Positions 8,045 through 15,564 of a stretch of DNA of 41,692 nt are shown in pieces. A model generated the notes under the pieces. It was not told where the DNA came from. It did no database searches and saw nothing but the letters and a program-made list of their open reading frames with translations. Position 1 is the stretch's first letter; each line of letters opens with the position of its first letter. The stretch covers positions 1-41,692 of the forward strand of contig CALWNT010000066.1 in the NCBI GenBank assembly GCA_944382885.1. Reading direction: 5' to 3'. Both the position numbers and the translations under genes were made by a program. This stretch comes from an uncultured Clostridia bacterium (GTDB lineage Bacteria > Bacillota > Clostridia > Oscillospirales > Ruminococcaceae).

Positions 8045-8160
8045 CATTGCTTATCCGCTCTGTCCTTTTGCCTGAGAGATCGGCGGCTTTGCCGCTTTAC
8101 ACCTTCGGCGCTCGGCAGGAACCGTTTTTTAACAGCCTTTGCCGAAACTCTCCAGAGAAT
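8045..8160 (-). promoter_or_regulatory. Glycine riboswitch (single aptamer)
   Basis: Read on the minus strand, the segment opens with TCTGGAGAG, passes through GCGCCGAAGGTG, and ends with TCTCAGGCAAAAGGACAGAG, which are the conserved blocks of the gcvT/glycine aptamer. Only one aptamer is visible rather than the common tandem pair. It precedes a terminator hairpin and a glycine/alanine symporter. Whether it turns transport on or off with glycine cannot be decided from the sequence; the nearby terminator suggests transcriptional control. Confidence 0.9.
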
Positions 8161-8395
8161 TTGATTTATACTATTACTACTGCATAGTAATAAACTAACT
8201 TTTATAATTTAACATATTTTTCATCTTTTGGCAACAATTTTTCTTTAGCAATCCTCCCTTTCCCCAAAAATAGTAGAATCTAGCCAAAATTTCCAACAGA
8301 TGCCTTTTTTATCTGGGATTTTTCCCAGAATGCTATCCTAAAAAATTACAAACCGGAAAAGAAATCATTTTCTTGGTGATTTTTCCCATCGTATC

Positions 8396-8404
8396 TGTTA
8401 TAAT
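8396..8404 (+). promoter_or_regulatory. Extended -10 promoter of the candidate ncRNA
   Basis: TGTTATAAT is an extended -10 (TG-N-TATAAT, with TATAAT at 8399-8404). No good -35 is present; TTGGTG at 8373 is 20 bases away. The predicted start is near 8411. Confidence 0.6.
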
Positions 8405-8410
8405 AATCTT

Positions 8411-8628
8411 TGAAAGAAAAAATCTGTTTTTTTGATATAAGGAAACAAGTGAAACATATTCCAGACACGCAAAGGACAGATCCACCGTCTCCCGCGCCAT
8501 TTGCAACAGAGGTCAAAAATGGAAATGCTTTTTCCCTGATTGATCTAACGTTGTGCGGGGGAAAATCTGTCCTTGATTTCGGCCTTGGACAAGGCAGAAC
8601 CAGAAACTGAAATCAATTTTTTCTTTTT
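8411..8628 (+). ncRNA. Candidate structured noncoding RNA with 6S-like architecture
   Basis: The 5' end predicted from the promoter (about 8411) and the segment before the final T-rich stretch pair exactly: AAAGAAAAAAT (8413-8423) with ATTTTTTCTTT (8616-8626). Inside this closing stem comes a large open region, then GGACAGAT (8474-8481) with ATCTGTCC (8565-8572), then CTCCCGC (8489-8495) with GCGGGGG (8555-8561), and an apical region containing a CCATTT/AAATGG hairpin. The 3' side of the large bubble holds a small CCTTG/CAAGG hairpin. A long rod with a central bubble and a total of about 215 nt resembles 6S RNA (ssrS), which binds sigma-A holoenzyme. The match is architectural only. A 66-codon open frame across it has no ribosome-binding site and is not proposed as a gene. 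Confidence 0.5.
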
Positions 8629-8694
8629 GCAACTTTTTCCTGCACAACTGCGTCTTAACTATAGCTAATATTTAAAATAACAAAAGGAATGATT

Positions 8695-9570
8695 ATGATG
8701 AGTATAAACCGCAATCGACGTCCTGTACGTTCACATACACGCAGAAAAAGCAAGCCGATGCTGCTCTATGCGGCCATTGGGATTATTTTGATTTTTGTGG
8801 CCGCTTCGTTGGTGGCTATTTTAAATAAAAATCTTTCTCCCAAACGGGTTTCCCCTGAAGCGGCAGACTCTGGACAAAGCTTGAGCACCTCTGAGGGTGT
8901 CTCCCAAGAGACTTCTTCTGAAAGCTCTGCCCCGACTGATGAATCCAGTCAGGATGAGACGAACACAGAGCCTTCCAGTACAGAAACTTTAAAGCCTGCT
9001 GCTCCTACCGATAATTCTTATTTCAGCGATGCCTGCTTTATCGGAGATTCCCGTACAGAAGGTCTGATGCTTTATTCCGGGCTGGACAGCACCTTTTACG
9101 CTACAAAAGGGCTAAGTATCAGTACCGTTTTTACCAATGCTTTTGTGGATCAGTCAATGACCGTCTTACAAGCATTGGAAACGAGAAAGTTCTCAAAAAT
9201 CTATCTGATGTTTGGAATCAACGAAATTGGCTGGCCATATCCAGAAGTATTTATCCAAAAATATGAAGAACTGATCAACCAGATTAAAGCTAGGCAGCCT
9301 GATGCCGCCATCTGTGTGCAGTCGATCCTTCCGGTAACCTCATCGCGCTCCGACAGAGGAGACGCATTTAATAATAAAAACATTATCGACCACAACAAAA
9401 TGCTCAAGGATATGGCGCAGCGGTTGTCCGTGCAGTATCTGGATCTGACTCCCGCGGTTTCTGACGAAGCTGGAGCCCTTCCAGAGGAGGCCAGTTCAGA
9501 TGGCATCCATTTAAGTGTAACTTATTATCAAAAATGGGTAGAATATTTAAAGACACACCCCTTGACATAA
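8695..9570 (+). CDS. Membrane-anchored SGNH/GDSL hydrolase
   Basis: About 291 residues. A basic N-terminus (RRPVRSHTRRKSK) and one membrane segment (about residues 23-43) are followed by a Ser/Glu/Thr-rich linker to about residue 105, so the enzyme domain sits outside the cell near the wall. SGNH blocks are visible: FIGDSRTEG (nucleophile Ser), FGINEIG with the block-III Asn, and SSDGIHLS with the catalytic Asp-His pair. Such enzymes remove acetyl or acyl groups from wall polysaccharides, peptidoglycan or lipids; the substrate is not determinable. The first ATG (8689) overlaps the AAAGGA site, so the ATG at 8695 or 8698 is more likely used. It heads a run of envelope and stress genes reaching the sigma/anti-sigma pair. 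Confidence 0.85.
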   Translation: MMSINRNRRPVRSHTRRKSKPMLLYAAIGIILIFVAASLVAILNKNLSPKRVSPEAADSGQSLSTSEGVSQETSSESSAPTDESSQDETNTEPSSTETLKPAAPTDNSYFSDACFIGDSRTEGLMLYSGLDSTFYATKGLSISTVFTNAFVDQSMTVLQALETRKFSKIYLMFGINEIGWPYPEVFIQKYEELINQIKARQPDAAICVQSILPVTSSRSDRGDAFNNKNIIDHNKMLKDMAQRLSVQYLDLTPAVSDEAGALPEEASSDGIHLSVTYYQKWVEYLKTHPLT

Positions 9571-9624
9571 CGGTTCAGACCCCGTTAATCTTATCACAAT
9601 TTATTCAGAAAGGACCCCTTAACC

Positions 9625-10104
9625 ATGAAAAAATTTTTCTTATCTCTCTCTGCCTTTAGTCTATGCGCCTTGGTTCTCTTGACCGGATGTTCCGAGAAAG
9701 AAACCGGGACAAAGGATATTTCCGTTTCTGATCTTGCAAAAGAGTTATCGGAACAAATTACCTTTGAAGACAGTATGTCCATAATTGAACAGGACGTGGT
9801 CTCTTATCTTTATCAGTTTGAGGACGGCGTTGTAGCCGACCAGGCGGTCTATGAAAGCACCGGCGCTACAGCGGAGGAAATCGCTGTTTTTAAAGCGGAT
9901 TCCTCTAAACAGGTGGAAACCATTACCAAAGCAGTAGACGCCAGAATTGCCTCTCAGAAACAGGCTTTTGAAAATTATGTGCCAAAAGAACTGACCAAAT
10001 TGGAAGATCCAGTCATTGAAGTAAACGGAAACTATGTAGTTCTTTGTGTTTCCAACGATAACACTAAGGCAAAAGAGATTATCGACAGCTATTTTCAATC
10101 ATAA
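9625..10104 (+). CDS. DUF4358 lipoprotein
   Basis: A 159-residue secreted lipoprotein. The signal peptide MKKFFLSLSAFSLCALVLL ends in a lipobox LTGC, with Cys-21 predicted to be lipidated. The mature domain matches DUF4358 proteins of Clostridia: a helix DLAKELSEQITF, a YLYQFEDG-type segment, an EEIAVFKA region, and a C-terminal IIDSYFQS helix after ALLCVS-like strands (NGNYVVLCVSND). The function of DUF4358 is unknown. It starts 54 bases after the SGNH hydrolase and is followed 39 bases later by the sigma factor gene, in keeping with one operon of envelope functions. Confidence 0.85.
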   Translation: MKKFFLSLSAFSLCALVLLTGCSEKETGTKDISVSDLAKELSEQITFEDSMSIIEQDVVSYLYQFEDGVVADQAVYESTGATAEEIAVFKADSSKQVETITKAVDARIASQKQAFENYVPKELTKLEDPVIEVNGNYVVLCVSNDNTKAKEIIDSYFQS

Positions 10105-10143
10105 TAGCAGAGCGTCCAACCGACACGGAAGGAGAAAAACGGC

Positions 10144-10650
10144 TTGCTTGATCAAGAATCTTTGGAGCATGTAAGACAGATTTTAACTGAATATATCATC
10201 AGCCATCAGGAAAGCTTCTATCGCTTGGCATTCAGCTATTGCAAAAATCAAGAAGCCGCTCTGGACATCATCCAGGAAGCGATCCTAAAAGCTTTTTCTC
10301 ATCTCTCTTCGCTGAAAGATCCGAATCTAATCCGTCCTTGGTTTTACCGAATTTTAGTCAACGAAAGCCTGACCTATCTAAGGAAAAACAAACGGCTGAT
10401 TCCCATGTTGGAGGAGGAGATGATTCCGTCCACTTTCAATCATCCAGACTTAAGCACATCAATTACCCTTTGTCAGGAAATTGACCGATTAGAGGAAAAA
10501 TTAAAGACAATCATTATCCTCCGCTTTTTTGAGGACATGAAGCTGGAAGAAATTGCGTCCGTCACCAACAGCAATCTCAATACAGTAAAATCCAGATTGT
10601 ATCGTGCTTTAAAAATCTTAAAACAATCGATTGAGGAGGAATCAGGATGA
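10144..10650 (+). CDS. ECF RNA polymerase sigma factor (SigV-like)
   Basis: 168 residues. Region 2 spans SFYRLAFSYCKNQEAALDIIQEAILKAF and IRPWFYRILVNESLTYLRKN, and region 4 is LEEIASVTNSNLNTVKSRLYRALKIL near the C-terminus, the standard ECF two-domain layout. It directs RNA polymerase to a stress regulon. The start is TTG 10144, nine bases after GGAAGGAG; no ATG fits. Its stop overlaps the start of the next gene by ATGA, so the two are translationally coupled. The partner is an RsiV-type anti-sigma factor, which makes a SigV-like, lysozyme-responsive role the best guess. Confidence 0.9.
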   Translation: MLDQESLEHVRQILTEYIISHQESFYRLAFSYCKNQEAALDIIQEAILKAFSHLSSLKDPNLIRPWFYRILVNESLTYLRKNKRLIPMLEEEMIPSTFNHPDLSTSITLCQEIDRLEEKLKTIIILRFFEDMKLEEIASVTNSNLNTVKSRLYRALKILKQSIEEESG

Positions 10651-11537
10651 ATTCATGGAAAGAAGCTAAAAAAATTTATCATCAAATCGAAATTCCTTCC
10701 CAGTTAACCCAAACAGTTGAGGAAGCGCTGTCTCATGCCGCTGATTCTCTACATAATCAAAAAAGGCGTCACCAATGGACAAGAGGCGCTATCTACGCTC
10801 TTGCCGGTCTTTGTGCGGCGTTCATTTTCTCTGTCAACGTCAATTCCGCCTTTGCGAATACCCTTTATGATATTCCCATTGTGGGCAATATCGCCAGAGT
10901 ATTTACTTTTCGGGAATTTCAGGAAAAGGACGACTTTAAATATATCGACGTTAAAATGCCGGCATTGGAACATACCGGAAAGACAAATTTAGAAAGCCGT
11001 ATCAACTATGAGATCCGCTATCAAATCGATCGGATCATCAAGGAAGTAGAAGTACGGGCAAAAGAGTATTATGACGCGTTTATCGCCACCGGCGGGAAGA
11101 AATCTGAGTTTATCCCCATCGAAGTTTTTGTGGATTATCAGGTCACCTGCTCCAACGCTGATCTTGTTTCCTTTTATATCACCAAATCCGAAAGCTTTGC
11201 CAGCGCTTATACTGAACAATTCTTTTTTAATGTGGACTTGAATAGCGGCAAAGACCTGACTCTTCAAGACCTGTTAGGAAGCGACTATGAGAAAACCGCC
11301 AACGAAGAAATTCTGCGTCAGATGAAGCAGCGCCATCAGGAAGATCCCAATATCATCTACTGGGGACAGGACGGCGATACAGAAAAAAATATTCCCGGTT
11401 TTGAGGGAATCAGCGAAGATCAGAATTTTTATATTAACGAAAAGGGAAACGTGGTCATTACGTTTGAGAAATATTCCATCGGCCCCGGCAGCATCGGCAT
11501 TCAGGAATTTGAAATTCCCACTGACTACGGCAACTGA
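10647..11537 (+). CDS. RsiV-like anti-sigma factor (DUF4163/DUF3298)
   Basis: 296 residues, close to Bacillus RsiV. A cytosolic part of about 47 residues, one membrane helix (about 48-70) and an extracellular domain starting NTLYDIPIVGNIARVFTFREF, the block that marks RsiV relatives. The rest has the DUF4163-DUF3298 fold (QFFFNVDLNSGKDLTLQDLLG, EKYSIGPGSIGIQEFEIP). In Bacillus and Clostridioides RsiV binds host lysozyme and is then cleaved by signal peptidase and a site-2 protease, releasing SigV. By analogy this protein should hold the upstream sigma factor at the membrane. Overlap of the two genes and a shared terminator support that pairing. Lysozyme binding here is inferred. Confidence 0.88.
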   Translation: MNSWKEAKKIYHQIEIPSQLTQTVEEALSHAADSLHNQKRRHQWTRGAIYALAGLCAAFIFSVNVNSAFANTLYDIPIVGNIARVFTFREFQEKDDFKYIDVKMPALEHTGKTNLESRINYEIRYQIDRIIKEVEVRAKEYYDAFIATGGKKSEFIPIEVFVDYQVTCSNADLVSFYITKSESFASAYTEQFFFNVDLNSGKDLTLQDLLGSDYEKTANEEILRQMKQRHQEDPNIIYWGQDGDTEKNIPGFEGISEDQNFYINEKGNVVITFEKYSIGPGSIGIQEFEIPTDYGN

Positions 11538-11567
11538 TCTTACTATCTTCTGAATAGTTGAATAGTC

Positions 11568-11607
11568 AAAAATCCTCCTTTGCATTTTGTGCAAAGGAGG
11601 ATTTTTT
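11568..11607. terminator. Strong bidirectional terminator
   Basis: A 17-bp perfect stem AAAAATCCTCCTTTGCA (11568-11584) / TGCAAAGGAGGATTTTT (11590-11606) between the anti-sigma gene (+) and the GH172 gene (-). Confidence 0.92.
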
Positions 11608-11619
11608 CTCATTCTTTCT

Positions 11620-12729
11620 TTATCTCGGCCAACGGTCTTCCTTTTCCATCAGCGGCGGGAACGGATTGTGCGGCTCACACTGATACCAGTAGGCGACGCT
11701 GGCCACGTCGTCCTGGCGTTCAAACAATCCTCTATGGCTGACCCCGATCTGCTGAATTGTCACCTTTAAATCTTCCTCAAAGCGGATGGGATCCATAATA
11801 TGCCAGCGGTAAAAGCCCCGCATAGGCGGGCAGATGTCGTCATGGCAAGGATGCTTTAAGGTTTCGTCATGATGGGAATAATAAGGATATCCCATAAAGG
11901 GCGTGCAGTAAGTCTGTTCCAGGGTTTTTCCGGTGCTGTGATCCGCAAAGCTCCATGCGCCGCCGAAATAGTCCTCGGTACCGGTTCCGCAAATTGTGGG
12001 GAACTCATCGTCTCCATCCAAATAGAATTTGACTTCTCCTTCTCCCCACCAATAACGTTCCAGTGTAGTCAGGGCAAGATAGGTGCCGATATACTGCCCT
12101 TTTCCCTTGACTCCGTCTAAAATCACATAGTCTTCTTTTTTAGTGGTCATTCTCTGCCTGCGCCACTGGGCGTGGAAATAAGCCGCTTCCGCAGGCAGTT
12201 CATCATGGAGACAGTAATCGATCTGATAGAAGAAGCCGCCGATTTCATTGGCATGCTGATTTTCTACCGTGATCTTTGCCTTTTTGCGGAAAGGCATAGG
12301 GAAATAGCTGTTCATGCCCCGAAGCGGAATCACCGCAATGGGAAGAGACGTTACCCGACAGCCGGTGGCAAATCCGCAGCAGAAAAAGTCTCCCAGCGGC
12401 ACTTCAACAGAAGGGGATTCCTCCCCGTCCCAGTACATTCTCAATACCAGATCCCGCAGCACAAAGCAGTCCTGCTCGCTGGTGCGGTCGGTCACGGTAA
12501 TCCAGATATGCTCGATGACGCCGCAGCCATCAATTTCCGCAAGGGTGACTGTTTCGCCCTGAGGCAGGGTCAGACAGGGAGAGCCTTTCCGGGAGGTGCC
12601 TAAATGGCTTGCAGCCATTCCGCCTCTTCCCTTTTCCCCTCTTGGATTTTCAGCATTGATCGCCCGGCTTCTTCCGTGATTGGTCATAGGAAGAACGCTC
12701 AGCCCGTTCATCAATGGATTATAATACAT
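11620..12729 (-). CDS. DUF2961 / GH172 family glycoside hydrolase-like protein
   Basis: 369 residues, matching DUF2961, now glycoside hydrolase family 172. Family blocks include EIDGCGVIEHIWITV, PLGDFFCCGF, RGMNSYFPMPF, EIGGFFYQIDY, LDGDDEFPTICGTGTEDYFGGAW, and GFYRWHIMDPI. Known GH172 members are difructose-dianhydride or alpha-D-fructofuranosidases and exo-D-arabinofuranosidases. The conserved Glu in GTGTEDYF lies where the family places a catalytic acid. No signal peptide is seen, so it probably acts on imported oligosaccharides. It is isolated: no transporter or other sugar enzyme adjoins it, so the substrate stays open. It shares a terminator with the convergent anti-sigma gene. Confidence 0.88.
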   Translation of the reverse strand: MYYNPLMNGLSVLPMTNHGRSRAINAENPRGEKGRGGMAASHLGTSRKGSPCLTLPQGETVTLAEIDGCGVIEHIWITVTDRTSEQDCFVLRDLVLRMYWDGEESPSVEVPLGDFFCCGFATGCRVTSLPIAVIPLRGMNSYFPMPFRKKAKITVENQHANEIGGFFYQIDYCLHDELPAEAAYFHAQWRRQRMTTKKEDYVILDGVKGKGQYIGTYLALTTLERYWWGEGEVKFYLDGDDEFPTICGTGTEDYFGGAWSFADHSTGKTLEQTYCTPFMGYPYYSHHDETLKHPCHDDICPPMRGFYRWHIMDPIRFEEDLKVTIQQIGVSHRGLFERQDDVASVAYWYQCEPHNPFPPLMEKEDRWPR

Positions 12730-12976
12730 ATTCCCATCCTCCTGACTGTTTAAAGTCTTATCTATTCGTTTTTAGATTGCAGCCGCCAGTTAAAATCAAC
12801 CAGGCGGGCAAGAAAAATCTCCTTCTGCTTTTTCTCAATCCGGCACACAGAAAGATTATTTTTATTATAGCCAGAATCAGACAAAAAGTAAATCTTTTTC
12901 CCACAAAAATCTATCGTTCTAAGCCTTTGAGAAAGTAATAAATTGATTGCACTTTTATTACATTTTTGGGATAAAG

Positions 12977-13005
12977 TTGAAAGCTATGGACAAGGTTGCT
13001 ATAAT
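12977..13005 (+). promoter_or_regulatory. Sigma-A promoter of the moxR-type gene
   Basis: TTGAAA (12977-12982), a 17-base spacer and TATAAT (13000-13005) in extended form (TGC before it). It lies inside the upstream extension of the longest frame, which rules that extension out as coding. Confidence 0.8.
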
Positions 13006-13066
13006 AAAACCAACAGATAGTTCCCTTTATAGACTTCTTAAAACTTCAAGAAAGGAAGCGATAGAT

Positions 13067-14032
13067 GTGACACAAACAGAAAGCCGATTTGCGGCTGCAT
13101 ATAAAAAGACCGGACAAATTATCAGTGAAATCAAAAAAGTAATCATCAATAAAGACGAAGTCATCTCAAAGGCTCTGATGACCTTGTTTGCCAACGGGCA
13201 TCTTTTGCTGGAAGACGTCCCCGGCGTTGGAAAAACCACTCTCGCCCTTGCTCTGTCCAAGGCGATGGCGTTAGACTGCAAGCGTCTGCAATTTACTCCC
13301 GACGTTATGCCCAGTGATATCATCGGGTTCACCATGTATAACAAACAGTCCGGGCAATTCGAGTACCGTCCGGGTGCAGCGCTGTGCAATTTGTTTTTGG
13401 CGGATGAAATCAACCGTACCTCCTCCCGCAGTCAGTCCGCCCTGTTGGAGCTGATGGAGGAGCGAAAGGTAACGGTAGACGGTGTGACCCATGAGCTTCC
13501 TTCCCCCTATTTTGTCATTGCGACTCAGAACCCCATTGGTTCAGCGGGAACTCAGCCGCTGCCCGAATCCCAGCTTGACCGATTTATGGTTTGTCTGAGC
13601 ATGGGTTATCCCGATGCGGAAAGCGAAATCGCGATCTTAAAGGGACGGGAAACCCAAGACCCTCTTCAGCAGGTAGAAACCGTTATTGACAGTCAGGAAA
13701 TTTTGGAAATTCAGAAGTTAATGGAAACCATCTACATTGATGACACCGTGTATCACTATCTGCTGTCCTTGGTGACCGCTACTCGAAACCATCCCTCAAT
13801 CAAAATGGGGCTGAGCCCCCGGGGATCCCTAGCGCTGATGAGGATGTCCAAAACCTGCGCTTTCCTCCATAACAGGGATTATGTGACGCCGGTAGACTTA
13901 AAAGAAATCTTTTTATGCGTCTGCGCCCACCGTATTGTGCTGACATCCAAGGCAAGGGCAAGCAGTTCAGCGGAGGAAATCTTATCGGCTATTTTAGAAG
14001 AAGTTCCCATGCCTGACCTGACAAAAAAATGA
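13067..14032 (+). CDS. MoxR family AAA+ ATPase
   Basis: About 321 residues. Walker A is LLEDVPGVGKTTLA, Walker B is LFLADEINRTSSRSQSALLELMEE, sensor 1 lies in FVIATQNPIGSAGTQPLPESQLDRFM, and an AAA lid follows (LSPRGSLALMRMSK). MoxR ATPases act as chaperones that mature metal- or cofactor-containing enzymes or envelope proteins with VWA-domain partners. The GTG at 13067, eight bases after AAAGGAAG, is chosen; the longer frame from 12947 runs through the promoter. Usually a DUF58 gene and transglutaminase or VWA genes follow, but here a terminator and the convergent yebC come next, so it is a stand-alone member. Confidence 0.92.
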   Translation: MTQTESRFAAAYKKTGQIISEIKKVIINKDEVISKALMTLFANGHLLLEDVPGVGKTTLALALSKAMALDCKRLQFTPDVMPSDIIGFTMYNKQSGQFEYRPGAALCNLFLADEINRTSSRSQSALLELMEERKVTVDGVTHELPSPYFVIATQNPIGSAGTQPLPESQLDRFMVCLSMGYPDAESEIAILKGRETQDPLQQVETVIDSQEILEIQKLMETIYIDDTVYHYLLSLVTATRNHPSIKMGLSPRGSLALMRMSKTCAFLHNRDYVTPVDLKEIFLCVCAHRIVLTSKARASSSAEEILSAILEEVPMPDLTKK

Positions 14033-14097
14033 TAGCGCGTTGTTGGAAAGACTGTAGAAAGGATTCGGAGCATGGATCGAATAAGCTCTGAGCATAG

Positions 14098-14128
14098 AAA
14101 AAGCGCTGCGCATGTGCGCAGCGCTTTT
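14098..14128. terminator. Bidirectional intrinsic terminator
   Basis: AAAAGCGCTGCGCA / TGCGCAGCGCTTTT with a two-base centre, shared by the moxR-type gene (+) and yebC (-). Confidence 0.9.
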
Positions 14129-14131
14129 GTT

Positions 14132-14881
14132 CTACTCTTCTTCCTCTTCTTCTGGCTGATCCCAGTTGTGATATACATTCTGTACGTCATCATTGTCTTC
14201 CAGGCTATCCAGAAGCAGATTCATCTTACGGATATGCTCTGGATCAGTAAGCTGGGTATAGCTGCTGGGCACCTGCTCTACTTCAGCTGAAATGATTTTA
14301 TAGCCTTTGTTTTCAAAATATTCACGGACTTCACCACAGCTATTGGGATCTGTATCGATTTCTACCGCATCATCGGTAAATTCAAAATCCTCTACGCCGG
14401 CTTCCATACAATCTTCCATGACCGTTTCCTCATCTAAAGAGCCATCCTCATTGTCCAGCACAATAATACCTTTTCTCTGAAACATATAGGACACACAGCC
14501 AGTGGTTCCAAGATTGCCGCCAAATTTATCAAAATAATGACGGACATCTCCCGCGGTGCGGTTTTTATTATCTGTCAGCGCTTCTACGATCACTGCTACG
14601 CCATTGGGGCCGTACCCCTCATATACCATGGTTTCATAATTATTTTTTTCTCCATCGCCAGCGGCTTTTTTGATAACTCTATCGATATTGTCATTAGGAA
14701 CGTTATTCTGTTTTGCTTTTGCAATCAGGTCGCGAAGCTTGCTGTTCGCCACCGGGTCAGCCCCGCCTTCTTTTACGCAAACCATAATCTCTCTACCGAT
14801 TTTTGTGAAAACTTTTGCTCTCTGCGCATCAGTTTTCCCTTTTTTATGCATAATATTTTTCCATTTGGAATGTCCGGACAT
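14132..14881 (-). CDS. YebC/PmpR family regulator or translation factor
   Basis: 249 residues, the usual length. It begins with the near-invariant MSGHSKWKNIMHKKGKTDAQRAKVFTKIGREI (given here in blocks: MSGHSKWKNI, HKKGKTDAQRAK, FTKIGREI) and contains GYGPNGVAVIVEALTDN and NLGTTGCVSYMF. These are the three-domain YebC/TACO1 signature blocks. Family members have been described as transcriptional regulators and more recently as factors that relieve ribosome stalling at proline stretches. The C-terminus ends in an acidic EEEEEE tail. It has its own promoter (14924-14952), with repeat R1 directly upstream of that. Confidence 0.95.
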   Translation of the reverse strand: MSGHSKWKNIMHKKGKTDAQRAKVFTKIGREIMVCVKEGGADPVANSKLRDLIAKAKQNNVPNDNIDRVIKKAAGDGEKNNYETMVYEGYGPNGVAVIVEALTDNKNRTAGDVRHYFDKFGGNLGTTGCVSYMFQRKGIIVLDNEDGSLDEETVMEDCMEAGVEDFEFTDDAVEIDTDPNSCGEVREYFENKGYKIISAEVEQVPSSYTQLTDPEHIRKMNLLLDSLEDNDDVQNVYHNWDQPEEEEEE

Positions 14882-14923
14882 TTAATACCAACCTTTCTTT
14901 TATTAACCGGGTTCTAAATTTAT

Positions 14924-14952
14924 ATTATAGCGGAAAATCGGCTTTTTTTCAA
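14924..14952 (-). promoter_or_regulatory. Sigma-A promoter of yebC
   Basis: Minus strand TTGAAA (14952-14947), a 17-base spacer and TATAAT (14929-14924). Confidence 0.75.
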
Positions 14953-14997
14953 GAGATTCCTCTAAAATTATTGTCTTTAGGATGATAGCACCGAAAG

Positions 14998-15431
14998 ATA
15001 AACAGAAATTTAGCGCGCTTGTCGGCAAAGCCGACTGGCGCTTTATGGCGAGGGGAAGCCCCCCGCCATAAGCCACCCCCCAAATCTCGCTACAGCGAGA
15101 TTTGTTGATGTTCGATTCACCGCACATGTCGCTGAATCTAACATCGAAAAAGGGACTCCTATCCAAGTACAGCGGAAAATATTAGTTCCTACCAGCATAG
15201 CTGTCAGTCCGAGCGATAAACTAAATTTTTCCTTCTTAACGTGGTTAGAAGAACACTTCAAAGACCCGCACCAAAGCCCCTGCGGCGCTTGAGCAGGGCC
15301 CTTTCCACCTTTTGGGCAAACAAAAGGTGCCGGGGTCTGGGAGCCGGTGCTCCCAGATGCTTTCTTCTTTCGCTGAAAGAAAGTGATAGGAAAAAGTTGT
15401 GTTAAAATGGAACATTAAATTTCTATTTTTT
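14998..15431. repeat. Interspersed palindromic element R1
   Basis: The left end is ATAAACAGAAATTTA (14998-15012); the right end is a decayed inverted copy TTAAATTTCTATTTT (about 15416-15430). The left arm holds the GTCGGC/GCCGAC and GGCGAGGGGAAGCCCCCCGCC hairpins and AAATCTCGC/GCGAGATTT. The core has GAGCGATAAACTAAATTTTT, which is shared with R2-R5. The right arm is the TTTCTTTC/GAAAGAAAG type, unlike R2-R5. A frame of 87 codons (minus, 14903-15166) inside it recurs in R2 and should not be called a gene. The rest of the 14882-15564 gap holds only the yebC promoter and a leader hairpin. Confidence 0.9.
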
Positions 15432-15490
15432 AAAACAACAATTTTGACAAAAATTTCCCCTGATAATTTTTCTCGCTTTCCATATACTAT

Positions 15491-15516
15491 GATTGTCGGA
15501 AATCAATCCGACAATC
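15491..15516. repeat. Inverted repeat upstream of the small gene
   Basis: GATTGTCGGA and TCCGACAATC are separated by six bases, about 50 bases before the small gene's start and just after a TATACT (15483-15488). It is a leader hairpin or a repressor site. Confidence 0.65.
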
Positions 15517-15564
15517 AGGTGAACAACCAATGGATTCACAATTACAGAAAGGAAGTTTTCTGCC

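Noticed and set aside
8311-8335. CTGGGA/TCCCAG hairpin as a terminator
   Set aside because: Six-bp stem with no T tract after it on either strand.
8410-8610. 66-codon open frame on the plus strand
   Set aside because: No ribosome site, and it lies wholly within the paired segments of the candidate ncRNA.
12947-13066. N-terminal extension of the MoxR frame
   Set aside because: It contains the -35 and -10 of the gene; the GTG at 13067 has a proper ribosome site.
14903-15261. Two minus-strand frames in R1
   Set aside because: They are parts of the repeat family and recur in R2 with different ends.
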